In this document: in pieces, positions 8,940 through 17,873 of the stretch
How positions within the stretch are numbered: the first letter of the stretch is position 1
Layout of the letters: every line of letters starts with the position of its first letter
Source: F23-D06 sp947167635
Lineage (GTDB): Bacteria > Bacteroidota > Bacteroidia > Bacteroidales > WCHB1-69
Reading direction: 5' to 3'
DNA length: 64,000 nt
Assembly: GCA_947167635.1 (NCBI GenBank)
Contig: CAMVIT010000006.1
Coordinates: forward strand, 1-64,000
The notes under the pieces: model-generated
Seen by the model: the letters and a program-made list of their open reading frames with translations, nothing else
Database searches by the model: none
Told to the model about the DNA's origin: nothing
Translations under genes and position numbers: made by a program

Positions 8940-10066
8940 TCCACGATAAAGAGATTTTCGGCAATGCCGTCGGCAAACCAGAGCCCCTCCGCGGTGAGTC
9001 TCAGTTTGCCGGCGGCGTTTTCGTATTGGCTGGCGGGCACATGCTCCTGGAAGTGGTTCAAGATTCCCTGCGCCCTTTCGTTGCCGTATTGGGCACGCAA
9101 TGCCTCCAGATCGAGGCCCTTGCGGGTGCGCAAAGCGAGCAACACTGTCTCGTTGTAGAGGTCGGCGGAGGAGAGTTCCTCCCGCTCCTCGCAGGTGATG
9201 CCGTGGGCCACGTTCTCCCCGTATCGCTTCAGGTTGGCCGGATTCCATTGCCGTGAGCGTCCGTCGAAGGAGTGTGCGGCGGGCCCCAATCCCAAATATG
9301 GAGTATGGTCCCAATAAGCCGAGTTGTGCCGGGACTCGAAACCCGGGAGGCAGTAGTTGGAGACCTCATACTGCCGGAAGTCCGTGTGGACAAGGTGCTC
9401 GTGCAGAAGTTTGTATTGCCGCTCCGCCTGCTCGTCGTCCACGGGTGCGTGTTTCCCACCTTGGATTTGCTTGTGGAGCCTGCTGTTCTCCTCTTCCGTG
9501 AGGGCGTAGCAGGAGAGATGCTGTATGGGCATTCGGAAGGCCATGTCAAGGTCTTGGCCCCATTGCTCGTCGGTGCGTTCCGACACACCGTAGATGAGGT
9601 CGATGGAGATGTTGTTGAAGCCCGCGGCATAGGCGTTTTCCACCGCATGAATGGCCTGTTGCGCAGTGTGGCGGCGGCCCATGAATCGGAGCACATGTTC
9701 TTGGAACGACTGCACCCCGATGCTCAGGCGGTTGAAGCCCAGCGCTCGCAGCGCTTTGCAGTACTCCGGGGTGAGCTGCTCGGGATTGGCCTCCAGCGTT
9801 ATTTCCTTGAGGCCGCCACAGTCGTGGTGTTGCTTCAGCTGTTGTAAAATTTGCAACAGCTCGTCGGCGGAGAGCAGGCTCGGGGTGCCGCCTCCGAAAT
9901 AGAGGGTATGGATGGGACTGTGGGAAAGATAGTCGCGGCGAAGTTTGATTTCTTCCAACAATATGTTGACATACAGTTCTTTGTTGCGAGTGTTTGCCAC
10001 GGAGTAAAAGCCGCAGTAGAGGCACTTGCTCAGACAAAAGGGGACATGTATGTAGATGCCGGACAT
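8936..10066 (-). CDS. hemW: Radical SAM heme chaperone HemW
   Basis: 376 residues. A radical SAM protein of the coproporphyrinogen III oxidase-like group; HemW members deliver heme rather than oxidise coproporphyrinogen. The iron-sulfur cluster motif is CxxxCxxC at Cys11, Cys15 and Cys18, directly followed by GFYS as in HemW (the true HemN has a fourth cysteine and a longer N-terminus). SAM-binding GGGTPS lies near residue 59. The C-terminal HemW-type winged domain follows after about 300. Length fits HemW (about 375-400) rather than HemN (about 450). It lies just past the terminator of the upstream operon, and no clear promoter of its own is seen. Confidence 0.9.
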   Translation of the reverse strand: MSGIYIHVPFCLSKCLYCGFYSVANTRNKELYVNILLEEIKLRRDYLSHSPIHTLYFGGGTPSLLSADELLQILQQLKQHHDCGGLKEITLEANPEQLTPEYCKALRALGFNRLSIGVQSFQEHVLRFMGRRHTAQQAIHAVENAYAAGFNNISIDLIYGVSERTDEQWGQDLDMAFRMPIQHLSCYALTEEENSRLHKQIQGGKHAPVDDEQAERQYKLLHEHLVHTDFRQYEVSNYCLPGFESRHNSAYWDHTPYLGLGPAAHSFDGRSRQWNPANLKRYGENVAHGITCEEREELSSADLYNETVLLALRTRKGLDLEALRAQYGNERAQGILNHFQEHVPASQYENAAGKLRLTAEGLWFADGIAENLFIVD

Positions 10067-10083
10067 GTTTTGGGACTAAAGCG

Positions 10084-10113
10084 AAAAAAAGCACCTGTTA
10101 GGTGACAGGTGCT
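10084..10113 (-). terminator. Terminator closing the glmM operon
   Basis: GCACCTGT / ACAGGTGC perfect inverted repeat. On the minus strand the hairpin is followed by seven T (10084-10090). It lies 20 bases past the stop of the gene at 10133-11401. Confidence 0.88.
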
Positions 10114-10132
10114 TGACTATCTAAGGTGTTGT

Positions 10133-11401
10133 TTATTTCTTGAAGAGGTTCATGTCGGGAATGGGCTTGTCATAGACGCCTTGTGCCAATCGTTCCTTGA
10201 TGTCGCGGAAGGCATCGAGGGTGCGGTTGACATCCTCCATGCTGTGTGCGGCGGTGGGGATGATGCGGAAGATGAGCATTCCGGCGGGGATGACAGGGTA
10301 AGTGACAATGGAGCAGAAGATGTTGTAGTTTTCGCGCAGGTCAACGGCGATGTTGGCGGCTTGGTTGACGCCGCATTCCAGATGAACCGGGGTGACGCAT
10401 GCCTCGGCGGGTCCGATTTCATAGCCTAACTCACGGAAGCCTTTTTGCAGGCTGCGGGTGATTTTCCAGAGTTGTTCCCGGAGTTTGTCGCCCTCTTCGC
10501 TGCGAATGATTTCGAGACGTTTCAGACAGCCTTCCACGATGGGCATGGGCAGTGATTTGGCGTACATCTGGGAACGCATGTTGTAGCGCAGGTAGTTGAT
10601 GATTTGTTTTTCGGAAGCGACAAAGCCGCCGATGGTGGCCATGGATTTGGCGTAGGCGCCGATGTAGATGTCAATGTCGTCCATCACGCCAAAGTGCTCG
10701 GAGGTGCCTCTGCCGTGGGGCCCCATGCAGCCGAAGCCGTGGGCGTCGTCGATGAGGATGCGGAACGGGTATTTCTTCTTGAGGGCTGCAATTTGGTCGA
10801 GGATGCCGAGGGCGCCGGTCATGCCGAACACGCCTTCGGTGATGAGCAGCACGCCGCCGCCTTGCTCGTCGGCGATCTTGCAGGCGTTGGCCATCACCCT
10901 CTCGCAGTCTTGGATGTTGTTGTGACGGAATTTGAACTTCTTGCCGATATGGAGACGGATGCCGTCCAAAAGGCAGGCGTGGGCCTCCGCATCATACACG
11001 ATGACATCGTGACGGCAGACCAGGGAGTCGATGGTGGACAGGATCCCTTGGTAGCCGAAATTGAACTCAAAGGCGGCCTCCTTATGCTCGAAATCGGCCA
11101 GTTCTCTCTCCAGTTGCTCGTGCAGTGCGGTCTGCCCGGTCATCATGCGGCTTCCCATCGGATAGGCCATGCCCCAACGGGCCGCGCCTTCCGCATCGGC
11201 CTTGCGCACTTCGGGATGGTTCGCCAGGCCGAGATAGTTGTTGAGGCTCCAACAGAGTACATTCTTCCCGTTGAAACGCATGTGCGGACCAAGTTCGCCT
11301 TCCAGTTTCGGGAATGCGAAATAACCGTCGATTTTTTCACGATATTGTCCTATCGGACCACCAGAAGACTCTTTGAGTCTGTCAAAAATGTCATTTATCA
11401 T
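10133..11401 (-). CDS. PLP-dependent alpha-oxoamine synthase family acyltransferase
   Basis: 422 residues. Members condense an amino acid with an acyl thioester, with loss of CO2 (8-amino-7-oxononanoate synthase, 2-amino-3-ketobutyrate ligase, serine palmitoyltransferase, cysteate fatty acyltransferase). PLP contacts are visible: DDAHG at 218-222 and the Schiff-base lysine in AKSMATIGG (Lys252). The N-terminal extension (GYFAFPKLEG, 26-35) differs from the short glycine-acetyltransferase type. It is the last gene of an operon with glmM and two thioredoxin-fold proteins, which suggests envelope lipid rather than biotin or threonine metabolism. Serine- or cysteate-derived sphingolipid/sulfonolipid synthesis is my inference; the substrate cannot be read from the sequence. 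Confidence 0.8.
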   Translation of the reverse strand: MINDIFDRLKESSGGPIGQYREKIDGYFAFPKLEGELGPHMRFNGKNVLCWSLNNYLGLANHPEVRKADAEGAARWGMAYPMGSRMMTGQTALHEQLERELADFEHKEAAFEFNFGYQGILSTIDSLVCRHDVIVYDAEAHACLLDGIRLHIGKKFKFRHNNIQDCERVMANACKIADEQGGGVLLITEGVFGMTGALGILDQIAALKKKYPFRILIDDAHGFGCMGPHGRGTSEHFGVMDDIDIYIGAYAKSMATIGGFVASEKQIINYLRYNMRSQMYAKSLPMPIVEGCLKRLEIIRSEEGDKLREQLWKITRSLQKGFRELGYEIGPAEACVTPVHLECGVNQAANIAVDLRENYNIFCSIVTYPVIPAGMLIFRIIPTAAHSMEDVNRTLDAFRDIKERLAQGVYDKPIPDMNLFKK

Positions 11402-11440
11402 ATTTTTGAATAATAAAGTTATGGATGATCTTTTGTTGAA

Positions 11441-12952
11441 TTATTCTTGATTCCCTGCGGCTTTGGCGGCCTCTTCCGCTTTCAGGCGTGTGATTTTCTC
11501 ATACTCCTCCAGGAATTGCGGCAGATTGTGCATGTCGATGCGCTTGTTGAGGATGATCTCGTGCTTGGAGTTGAGGATGAACATGGCGGGATTGCCGGTC
11601 TCGTAGATGCCGAAATAGTCCAAATAGTCGATGTTGCCCTTGTTGCCGCCCACATTGGTCCAGGGATAGTTGTTTTCTTTCACATATTTTTTCCACGCTT
11701 CGATGGTGTCGTCGTTGCCAATGGCATAGACGTCAAAATTGCGCTTGCCGATGGTCTCTAAGGAGTCATATACCTGACGCAGGGCTTTTGACTCCTTTTT
11801 GCAAGTGGGGCAGTTGGGATCGAAAAACCAAAGGATGGTATAGGGCTTGGAGAGACGGTAGGAGGATTTCCAATACCGCGCGTCTTCGTATAGATTGGTG
11901 TCGGGGATGATCAGCTCCGGGGCAATCTTGCCAATCAGAATGGGCTCAAGACGTTTGACACGCTTTTGGTATTTTCCGAGGATGTCTTCATCAAGCCAGT
12001 AACATTTGCCTGCCAGCTGGTTGGTCTTGGCAATGTGACAGAAAACGGCGTCGTGGCCGATGATCTTGCTGGTCTCGAACTCGTAAGTGAGCCAACTGAC
12101 ACAATAACGGTACATGAAGGTGTCGGGCTCGGTCTTGGCCAAAAACATGTCGATATATTTGTTGATAGTGTCCGACTCTTGGTGGTAGAGCAGCTTGGTG
12201 AAATAATCCTTCATTTTCGGTTCGAAAGAGGGGATGTAGATGAAACGGCGGTCGGCCAGGTCGAAGTTGTCCCAGAAGTGCGTGCGGTAATAGATCACTT
12301 GCGCCACTTGGTCGGTGGTTCCATCGTCTTTTTTGAATTCGGGCACGTCAATGTCCAAGTAGGATTTTTGCATCTTGGAGAACAGGTAGTCAGGATGTGC
12401 GGCAATGAGGTCGTCAATGAAGGTACGCATCTCTTCGTTGAGTCCCTTGAGTTTGTCCATATAGAAGTCGGCACTGTCTTTGATGCCCTTGTCATCGAAC
12501 TCTTTTTTCTTCTTGGCCCATTCCATGGAGATTTTCTGGGCTTCGGCGGTCTTTTTTTGGAATTTCAACATCTCCTCGTTCTCGGGCGAGCGGAGAACGG
12601 TGAAGCCGTGTACATCGGAGGTGGTGTCAAGGTTGTAGGTGAAAAATTGGTTGTTGTCGATAATGAAGTTGAGATAGAGTCTCTTGTCCTGGGAAACCAG
12701 GGAGTACAAGCCGTCGTCATACCTGTTGTCGCCTTTGAAGATGAACTTGCCGGGCGAGGTGGGCTTTACGGAATCCTTGAGAATCAGTTTTTCATTGTAA
12801 TGGATGACCAAATAGACGAGGTTGTCCTTGGAATCCTTGATGTTGAAAATCAACTCATGTCCTTTTTGAGGTGCGCTTTTGCCTTTTTGGGCAAACACAT
12901 TGCCAAAGGTGAAAATGGCCAGGCACAGAAGGAACAGATATTTTTTTTTCAT
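11441..12952 (-). CDS. Exported thioredoxin-fold protein (TlpA-like), long N-terminal domain
   Basis: 503 residues. Signal peptide 1-21 (FLLCLAIFTFGNVFA-Q). Residues about 30-115 form a beta-rich domain like the DUF4369/DUF5106-type leaders of Bacteroidota TlpA proteins. Residues 145-340 are helical and charged. The C-terminal thioredoxin fold has WFFDPNCPTCKKE with the redox pair Cys381/Cys384. Such proteins act in the periplasm as thiol reductases or in reduction of cytochrome c or oxidised envelope proteins. It is 15 bases from the paralogous gene upstream (12968-14281), with the same domain order, so the pair arose by duplication or acts together. It ends in a Glu/Ala-rich tail. Confidence 0.82.
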   Translation of the reverse strand: MKKKYLFLLCLAIFTFGNVFAQKGKSAPQKGHELIFNIKDSKDNLVYLVIHYNEKLILKDSVKPTSPGKFIFKGDNRYDDGLYSLVSQDKRLYLNFIIDNNQFFTYNLDTTSDVHGFTVLRSPENEEMLKFQKKTAEAQKISMEWAKKKKEFDDKGIKDSADFYMDKLKGLNEEMRTFIDDLIAAHPDYLFSKMQKSYLDIDVPEFKKDDGTTDQVAQVIYYRTHFWDNFDLADRRFIYIPSFEPKMKDYFTKLLYHQESDTINKYIDMFLAKTEPDTFMYRYCVSWLTYEFETSKIIGHDAVFCHIAKTNQLAGKCYWLDEDILGKYQKRVKRLEPILIGKIAPELIIPDTNLYEDARYWKSSYRLSKPYTILWFFDPNCPTCKKESKALRQVYDSLETIGKRNFDVYAIGNDDTIEAWKKYVKENNYPWTNVGGNKGNIDYLDYFGIYETGNPAMFILNSKHEIILNKRIDMHNLPQFLEEYEKITRLKAEEAAKAAGNQE

Positions 12953-12967
12953 AATTAAAGGTTGTTT

Positions 12968-14281
12968 TTATTTCTTGCTAAAAAATAATCGCAGCTCATC
13001 TAACGTGATTTGGCGTTTGATTATTGTGTGGTTTTGTGAATTGTCGATCAAAAGGATCACGGGCGTGGTCATGATATCGAAATATTCGATGAAGTCGATG
13101 TTTTGATCCCCGCGCGAGGTGCTGAGATTGGTCCAGTCCCATAATTGGTGCTTGTCGGAGAAGGCTTTCCAACGGTCGTAGTCGTCGTTGACCTCGATGG
13201 CAAAAACTTCGAAATCGTAATCGCGTCCGTGTTCCTGGTAGAACCGGTGCAACGGCGGGGTCATCTCCTGGCAATGGTCGCAGTCGGGGTCCCAGAACCA
13301 AAGCACGGTATAGCGTCTCTGGATATCGTTGGTGGAGTGCGCTTTGCCATGGATGTCGTGGGAGATGAGTTCCGGGATTTGCGCGCCAGGGATAATCTTG
13401 CGCAGGTTGTTGATTTTGCGTTCGATTCGACGTTCGGAACCCTCTTCGACCCAGGTGTGGTCGTAATGGTCGTAGAGATACACCAACACGGGGTCGTAGT
13501 CGGGATTGTGAACATCCAGCAGGGAGAACAACGCACGGATGTAGCAGTTGCGCACGGCGGCGTTGGTACAGCGCGACAGCAGCGCGTCTGCTTTGGCAAT
13601 GCAGACGGAAGCCTCCTGGCTCTCGGGCTGCACAATGTAGTTCAGGATGTTTTGTATGTAGGCATTGGGCACATGCAAGAGGCGCGTGTCCGAAAAATCG
13701 ATGGCGTTGAGTTGTTGGCGGAAGGCGGCATCTCCCTTGATGGGAGCTCCGACGGTCTCCGTCGCGCGGATGTATTTGCTGACAAAGGAACTGGGTGAGG
13801 TGGTGGTGAAGTTGTTGAAGACCGACTGCGCAAGGGCAGGCGTCGTGGCGGCGGCCTTCTGCTCATAATAGCGGAACAGCTGGTTGTTCTCTTCGCTGTT
13901 GGTCGTCAGATGCTCGCCGAGGTTGACGTAGAATTTCGTGGTTTGGTTGAAGACAATGTCCTTCCCTTGCCGGTTCAGCTCCTCAGATGAACGCACGTCG
14001 GGAGTGGAGGAGATGGTGTAGATGCCGCGCGGGATGTTGTTCTTGTTCTTGAATTCGGCCCTCCCCCGGAACACAATGGCACTGTCGATGCAGACGACAT
14101 CGAGGCCGTCATATCCATAAAGATAGATGGGCTTGTTCTCTTGGGCGCGATCGATGTTTGTGAGGACGATGTCGTACCCCGTCTGTGCGGAGCCAGCCGT
14201 GTTTCCGGAAGTCATTTGCTCTGGAATGATGCAGCCCCAGGCGATAACGCAGAGTGCCAGAAGAAGCAGTCGGATTTTCAT
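12968..14281 (-). CDS. Thioredoxin-fold lipoprotein (TlpA-like), paralogue of the next gene
   Basis: 437 residues. Lipoprotein signal with lipobox IAWGC (Cys17). The N-terminal beta domain and helical middle parallel the downstream gene, and the C-terminal thioredoxin fold has WFWDPDCDHCQEM with Cys334/Cys337. Anchoring of this copy and secretion of the other would put two redox proteins on the same side of the membrane. The start is 17 bases from the glmM stop, so it is read from the glmM promoter. The redox partner is not identifiable here. Confidence 0.8.
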   Translation of the reverse strand: MKIRLLLLALCVIAWGCIIPEQMTSGNTAGSAQTGYDIVLTNIDRAQENKPIYLYGYDGLDVVCIDSAIVFRGRAEFKNKNNIPRGIYTISSTPDVRSSEELNRQGKDIVFNQTTKFYVNLGEHLTTNSEENNQLFRYYEQKAAATTPALAQSVFNNFTTTSPSSFVSKYIRATETVGAPIKGDAAFRQQLNAIDFSDTRLLHVPNAYIQNILNYIVQPESQEASVCIAKADALLSRCTNAAVRNCYIRALFSLLDVHNPDYDPVLVYLYDHYDHTWVEEGSERRIERKINNLRKIIPGAQIPELISHDIHGKAHSTNDIQRRYTVLWFWDPDCDHCQEMTPPLHRFYQEHGRDYDFEVFAIEVNDDYDRWKAFSDKHQLWDWTNLSTSRGDQNIDFIEYFDIMTTPVILLIDNSQNHTIIKRQITLDELRLFFSKK

Positions 14282-14298
14282 GTCAGGAGGATTGGGGA

Positions 14299-15744
14299 TT
14301 AGCGGATGATGTCATGGATGTCTTGGAGCAGCTTGCGGGCGATGTTGTCGGCAGTGGCTTCTGTCAGGGCTTCGGCATAGATGCGCAGGATGGGCTCTGT
14401 GTTGGAGCCGCGGACATGGACCCAGCTCTCCTCGAAGTCGATTCTGACGCCGTCGGTGCGGTCCACCTGGTGGCTGGCGTACTGCTCGGCGATGCGGTCG
14501 AGTATCTTGGCAGTGTCCATCTCGCCACGAAGCTCGATCTTGTTCTTGGAAATCTTGTAGTCCGGGTAAAGGGAGCGAAGTTGGCTGCATGATTTGCCGG
14601 AGGTGGCCATGTAGGAGAGCATGAGGGCTATGCCCACGAGGGCGTCGCGGCCGTAGTGCAGTTCGGGATAAATGACTCCGCCGTTGCCCTCGCCGCCGAT
14701 GACGGCGTGTGTGGCTTTCATCTTCTCCACTACGTTGACCTCTCCCACGGCGGAGGCGTTGTACTCGACACCGTATTGACGGCTCAAGTCGCGCAGCGCG
14801 CGCGTGGAGGAGAGATTCGAGACCGTGTTGCCCGGCATGTGCTGCAGCACATAGTCGGCCACGGTGACCAGCGTGTATTCCTCGCCGAACATCTTGCCGT
14901 CAGGCTTGATGAAGGCCAGGCGGTCCACATCGGGATCCACCACGAAACCGATGTCGTAATTCTCCTTGCTCATGGCTTCGGAGATGCCGTACAAGTTCTC
15001 GGGAATAGGCTCCGGATTGTGGGCGAACAGGCCGTTGGGCTCACCGTTGAGCAGCGTGACCCGCTTGACGCCGAGTTGCTTCAACAACGGCGGAAGGGCG
15101 AGTGCCCCCGTGGAGTTGATGGCGTCGATGATGACGGAGAAATCGGCTTTGGCAATGGCGTCGCGGTTCACCAACGGCAACCGCAGGATGGCGTCGATAT
15201 GGTCTTGGATGGAGTTGCCGTAGGGCGTGTAGGTGCCGAGACTGTTGGCAGTGGCGTATTGGAACTGTCTCTGGGCGGCAATCTCCTGCAACTCGCGGCC
15301 GTCCTCGCCCGACAGGAACTCGCCCTTGTTGTTGAGCAGCTTCAGGGCGTTCCATTGGCCTGGGTTGTGGGAGGCGGTGACGATGACGCCGCCGTCGGCG
15401 TGATGGTGCAGTACGGCCATCTCTGTGGTCGGCGTGGTCGAAAGCCCCGTGTCAATCACATCGGCTCCCATGCCCTGCAGGGTTCCGCACACTAAGCGGC
15501 TGACCATCTCCCCGGAGACACGCGCGTCACGACCTACCACAATGGTGAGCTTCTTGCGGGCTTCCCCTTGGGGATGTGCCTCGCCACCGGCTTCTTCGGA
15601 GTTGGCTGATGCCTGCATGCGATTGCGTTGCAGAAACGACACAAAAGCTGAGGTGAGTTCGATAATGTCAATAGGGGTGAGGTTCTCACCGGTGTTCCCG
15701 CCGATGGTGCCCCGGATTCCGGAAATGGACTTGATGAGTGTCAT
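14299..15744 (-). CDS. glmM: Phosphoglucosamine mutase
   Basis: 481 residues. It converts glucosamine 6-phosphate to glucosamine 1-phosphate on the way to UDP-GlcNAc. Conserved parts in order: SGIRGT (8-13), the phosphoserine loop TASHNP (123-128, catalytic Ser125), metal-binding DPDVDR (270-275), sugar loop GGEGNGGV, and the phosphate-binding RGSNTEPILR near the end. The ATG at 15744 is chosen because conserved sequence starts right after it; an upstream in-frame start at 15789 would overlap the promoter at 15779-15786. A loop at about 46-64 (Glu/Ala/Gly-rich) is inserted before the first core strand and is unusual. GlmM is preferred over phosphomannomutase by GEGNGG, but dual specificity is possible. 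Confidence 0.88.
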   Translation of the reverse strand: MTLIKSISGIRGTIGGNTGENLTPIDIIELTSAFVSFLQRNRMQASANSEEAGGEAHPQGEARKKLTIVVGRDARVSGEMVSRLVCGTLQGMGADVIDTGLSTTPTTEMAVLHHHADGGVIVTASHNPGQWNALKLLNNKGEFLSGEDGRELQEIAAQRQFQYATANSLGTYTPYGNSIQDHIDAILRLPLVNRDAIAKADFSVIIDAINSTGALALPPLLKQLGVKRVTLLNGEPNGLFAHNPEPIPENLYGISEAMSKENYDIGFVVDPDVDRLAFIKPDGKMFGEEYTLVTVADYVLQHMPGNTVSNLSSTRALRDLSRQYGVEYNASAVGEVNVVEKMKATHAVIGGEGNGGVIYPELHYGRDALVGIALMLSYMATSGKSCSQLRSLYPDYKISKNKIELRGEMDTAKILDRIAEQYASHQVDRTDGVRIDFEESWVHVRGSNTEPILRIYAEALTEATADNIARKLLQDIHDIIR

Positions 15745-15778
15745 ATAGTGTTGTTCTCCTTCTTTTTTTGAGCGGCTG

Positions 15779-15786
15779 CAAAAGTA
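15779..15786 (-). promoter_or_regulatory. -7 promoter element of the glmM operon
   Basis: Reads TACTTTTG on the minus strand, 34 bases before the glmM ATG and immediately after the preceding terminator. Confidence 0.65.
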
Positions 15787-15787
15787 C

Positions 15788-15826
15788 AAAAAAAAGCGGG
15801 GAGATAACCTCGCCCCCGCTTTTTTT
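15788..15826 (-). terminator. Terminator of the gene at 15845-16747
   Basis: A run of A, GCGGGG, a short loop, CCCCGC, then a run of T: a symmetric hairpin flanked by A and T runs, so it can end transcription in both directions. It sits 19 bases past the stop of the minus-strand lipoprotein gene. Confidence 0.85.
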
Positions 15827-15844
15827 CCTGATGCGCCAAAAGGA

Positions 15845-16747
15845 CTATTTCGGATCCACTGCCGTGTACTGTAACTTTTTGTAATTCCACCGGATGGTGT
15901 CGTTCACAGCGAAGCTTTGGATGATGGCGATGGGATAGTTCTCGTCATCGTACATGTAGGTGTTGTTATCGGTGTCGGTGTCCCCATCTGCATAGTAGAT
16001 CGTGGTGAGCACGTTGTTTGTCGAAAGCTGGTCGGGATAGAGCACCAGCTCCTCATCCAGCATCCAAAGTCCCTGGAAGGGATTGACGGCATTGTCGTAG
16101 GTGTAATGGATAACTTGGCTTTCGCCTTCATAATTCCAAGACTCTGAGACGAGATTGCCACCTTCGTAAACATAATCCACAAGCACGCTGTAGGTCTCCT
16201 TGGCATCTTTCTTCATACTCTTCAGCCGTTTGACGATGGCTCTGTGGGCGGTTTGGTGCCAGGGGGCGACATAGTGCTGGTGTTTGGCGAAGTCATCGTC
16301 GAACAGGTATTCCGCCCTCACAATCTGGTCGTGGTCATCGTAGGTGAACGTGGCTTTGCCGAGAACCCCGTCGTTGTCGTTGAGGGTTTGGGTGACCACC
16401 CGCCCGCTGTTGTCATATCCGAAAACCACCTCGATGGGAGACGAGTAGGTGAGGTCCCTGTGGATGCGGACAAGTTGCTGGTTATTGTATTCGTACAGGT
16501 CTTTGTTGTAAACAGTTCCGTTCTGCGATTGGGTGACACTGCGCAAAAGAGGCGGCAGACTTTCCTGCTCGAGCCAGTCCCAGGAAGACCTGGAGTTGTT
16601 GTTGTCGTAACACTCGGAAATGACCTTGACAGTGCGGATGATGGGCTTCTTGTGGCATGATGCTGCGCTGAGCAGCAGGAAACAGAGCACTATGCTCATT
16701 GCGACGGAACAATGGAGTGAAGAGGGGGATTGTTTTTTGTTTTTCAT
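15845..16747 (-). CDS. Lipoprotein with YD-repeat-like segments
   Basis: 300 residues. A basic leader and Leu-rich core end in the lipobox LSAASC, so it is probably a lipoprotein. Residues about 95-165 contain repeats of the form GYDNSGRVVTQT... and TYDDHDQIVRAEY, the short beta-hairpin pattern of RHS/YD proteins, here without any RHS core. A second set (YVYEGGNLVSESW, YTYDNAVNPF, YMYDDENYPIAI) follows. A free-standing terminator follows it and no operon partner exists. Similar small YD-type lipoproteins are common in Bacteroidota and have no assigned role. Family assignment is by pattern only. Confidence 0.65.
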   Translation of the reverse strand: MKNKKQSPSSLHCSVAMSIVLCFLLLSAASCHKKPIIRTVKVISECYDNNNSRSSWDWLEQESLPPLLRSVTQSQNGTVYNKDLYEYNNQQLVRIHRDLTYSSPIEVVFGYDNSGRVVTQTLNDNDGVLGKATFTYDDHDQIVRAEYLFDDDFAKHQHYVAPWHQTAHRAIVKRLKSMKKDAKETYSVLVDYVYEGGNLVSESWNYEGESQVIHYTYDNAVNPFQGLWMLDEELVLYPDQLSTNNVLTTIYYADGDTDTDNNTYMYDDENYPIAIIQSFAVNDTIRWNYKKLQYTAVDPK

Positions 16748-16826
16748 AAAAATTGATATTTAGTTTTTTTGATGATTCAGTTTTCATAACGCAAGAAAAA
16801 AAAGAATATTGTATTATTATTTTTAT

Positions 16827-16834
16827 TATTTTTG
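16827..16834 (+). promoter_or_regulatory. -7 promoter element of the PKD lipoprotein gene
   Basis: TATTTTTG matches TAnnTTTG, 36 bases before the ATG at 16871. That the promoter is intact supports this ATG as the original start. Confidence 0.55.
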
Positions 16835-16870
16835 CACTGACCATTTATTAACAACTAAATTCGATTAACT

Positions 16871-17764
16871 ATGAAAAAGTTTATCTCTTTGTTTTTATGT
16901 GTTATCTTGTTGGTCTCCTGCTAAAAGGAAGTTTCTTTTAGGGTGCCAAAGACTGCATTCAGTTCCAATTCAGTTTTTACCGATATGATTGACCTGTTGA
17001 TTGAGAATGGGACCTATAAAGGGGATTTCGATATATTGGTCTTTAATGATACGGTCGCTTTTACGAATATGACTGCTAGTGAAAATTGTAGCAATATAAG
17101 TTTTTTGTGGGACTTTGGAGACGGAACAACATCTATTCTTCCTAACCCGAGCCATAATTATGCGTCAGGTGGTTCTAAGACGGTGACACTGACTGCGACA
17201 TCCAATGGCGTTTCAAAAAGTGTTCAAAGGTCGGTTCCTGTGCAAAAAGGGGGCGCTTATGTTGATTTTACTTACACACATAATCCTTCAGGTAAGTATT
17301 TTTTTACCATTGAAGGGTCGGTGTACCCTGGTGATTATCCATCCTATTATGTAAAAAAAAATTGTTCCGCTCATACAGGGGGCAACTCAGTGTTTCCACA
17401 TTATCACTTGTACGGCAACTATTATGTAAAGTCTGCCATTCAGATTATTAACTTTGGAGTTTCTCATTCTGTCCACTCGAAAACCATCTTTTTGAGAAAA
17501 AACAGTAACAAATCTTACACACAAATTAAAGCTGAAAGTCTGACTGCTGGTGCTGGAGGAACAATATATTTTAATTCTGAAGAAACATCTGACAATTCTT
17601 GCGGGGATGAAGCTACGTATAATCTCTGTAATACAAAAATTAATTGCAAAAAAGTGAATTTCCGCGATCCTCGTTCCACATCATTTAGTGTAGATCACTA
17701 CTCGTTAAGTTCGTATCTCAAGGTGATATATGATGGATACAATGTTGGTCCGGCGTGCGGTTGA
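16871..17764 (+). pseudogene. PKD-domain lipoprotein gene with a stop codon after the lipobox cysteine
   Basis: From the ATG at 16871 the frame encodes a perfect lipoprotein signal (MKKFISLFLCVILLVSC) and then TAA at 16922-16924, directly after the lipobox cysteine. The same frame then runs open for about 280 codons to 17764. Residues after the stop include a PKD domain (FLWDFGDGTTS, then SHNYASGGSKTVTLTA), which forms a surface-exposed beta-sandwich. One base change (A, C or G to T) would restore a lipoprotein beginning Cys-x-Lys-Glu. An alternative GTG start at 16943 would give a protein with no export signal. Base use is AT-richer than its neighbours, suggesting transfer. Recent inactivation, sequence error or readthrough are all possible. 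Confidence 0.75.
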
Positions 17765-17795
17765 GGTAGGGAACGGGAGAGATGTCAGTTTTTTT

Positions 17796-17803
17796 TATTT
17801 TTG
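17796..17803 (+). promoter_or_regulatory. -7 promoter element of the CARF nuclease gene
   Basis: TATTTTTG matches TAnnTTTG, 70 bases before the ATG at 17874. It is followed within 12 bases by a palindrome. Confidence 0.55.
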
Positions 17804-17814
17804 CAGGCGAAGAA

Positions 17815-17836
17815 TGCACTCCTTCGAAGGGGTGCA
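17815..17836. promoter_or_regulatory. Palindrome in the leader of the CARF nuclease gene
   Basis: TGCACTCCTTCG then AAGGGGTGCA: a 22-base palindrome symmetric at 20 positions; the one mismatched pair becomes a G-T wobble in RNA. It lies just past the expected transcription start of the gene at 17874. It could be an operator for a dimeric repressor or an mRNA hairpin; the sequence does not decide between these. Confidence 0.5.
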
Positions 17837-17873
17837 AATCCGTTTGTTGTCAATGATATAAAGAAACTGAAAG

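Noticed and set aside
15845..16747. RHS toxin call for the YD-repeat-like lipoprotein.
   Set aside because: No RHS core motif, no variable tip and no immunity gene are present.
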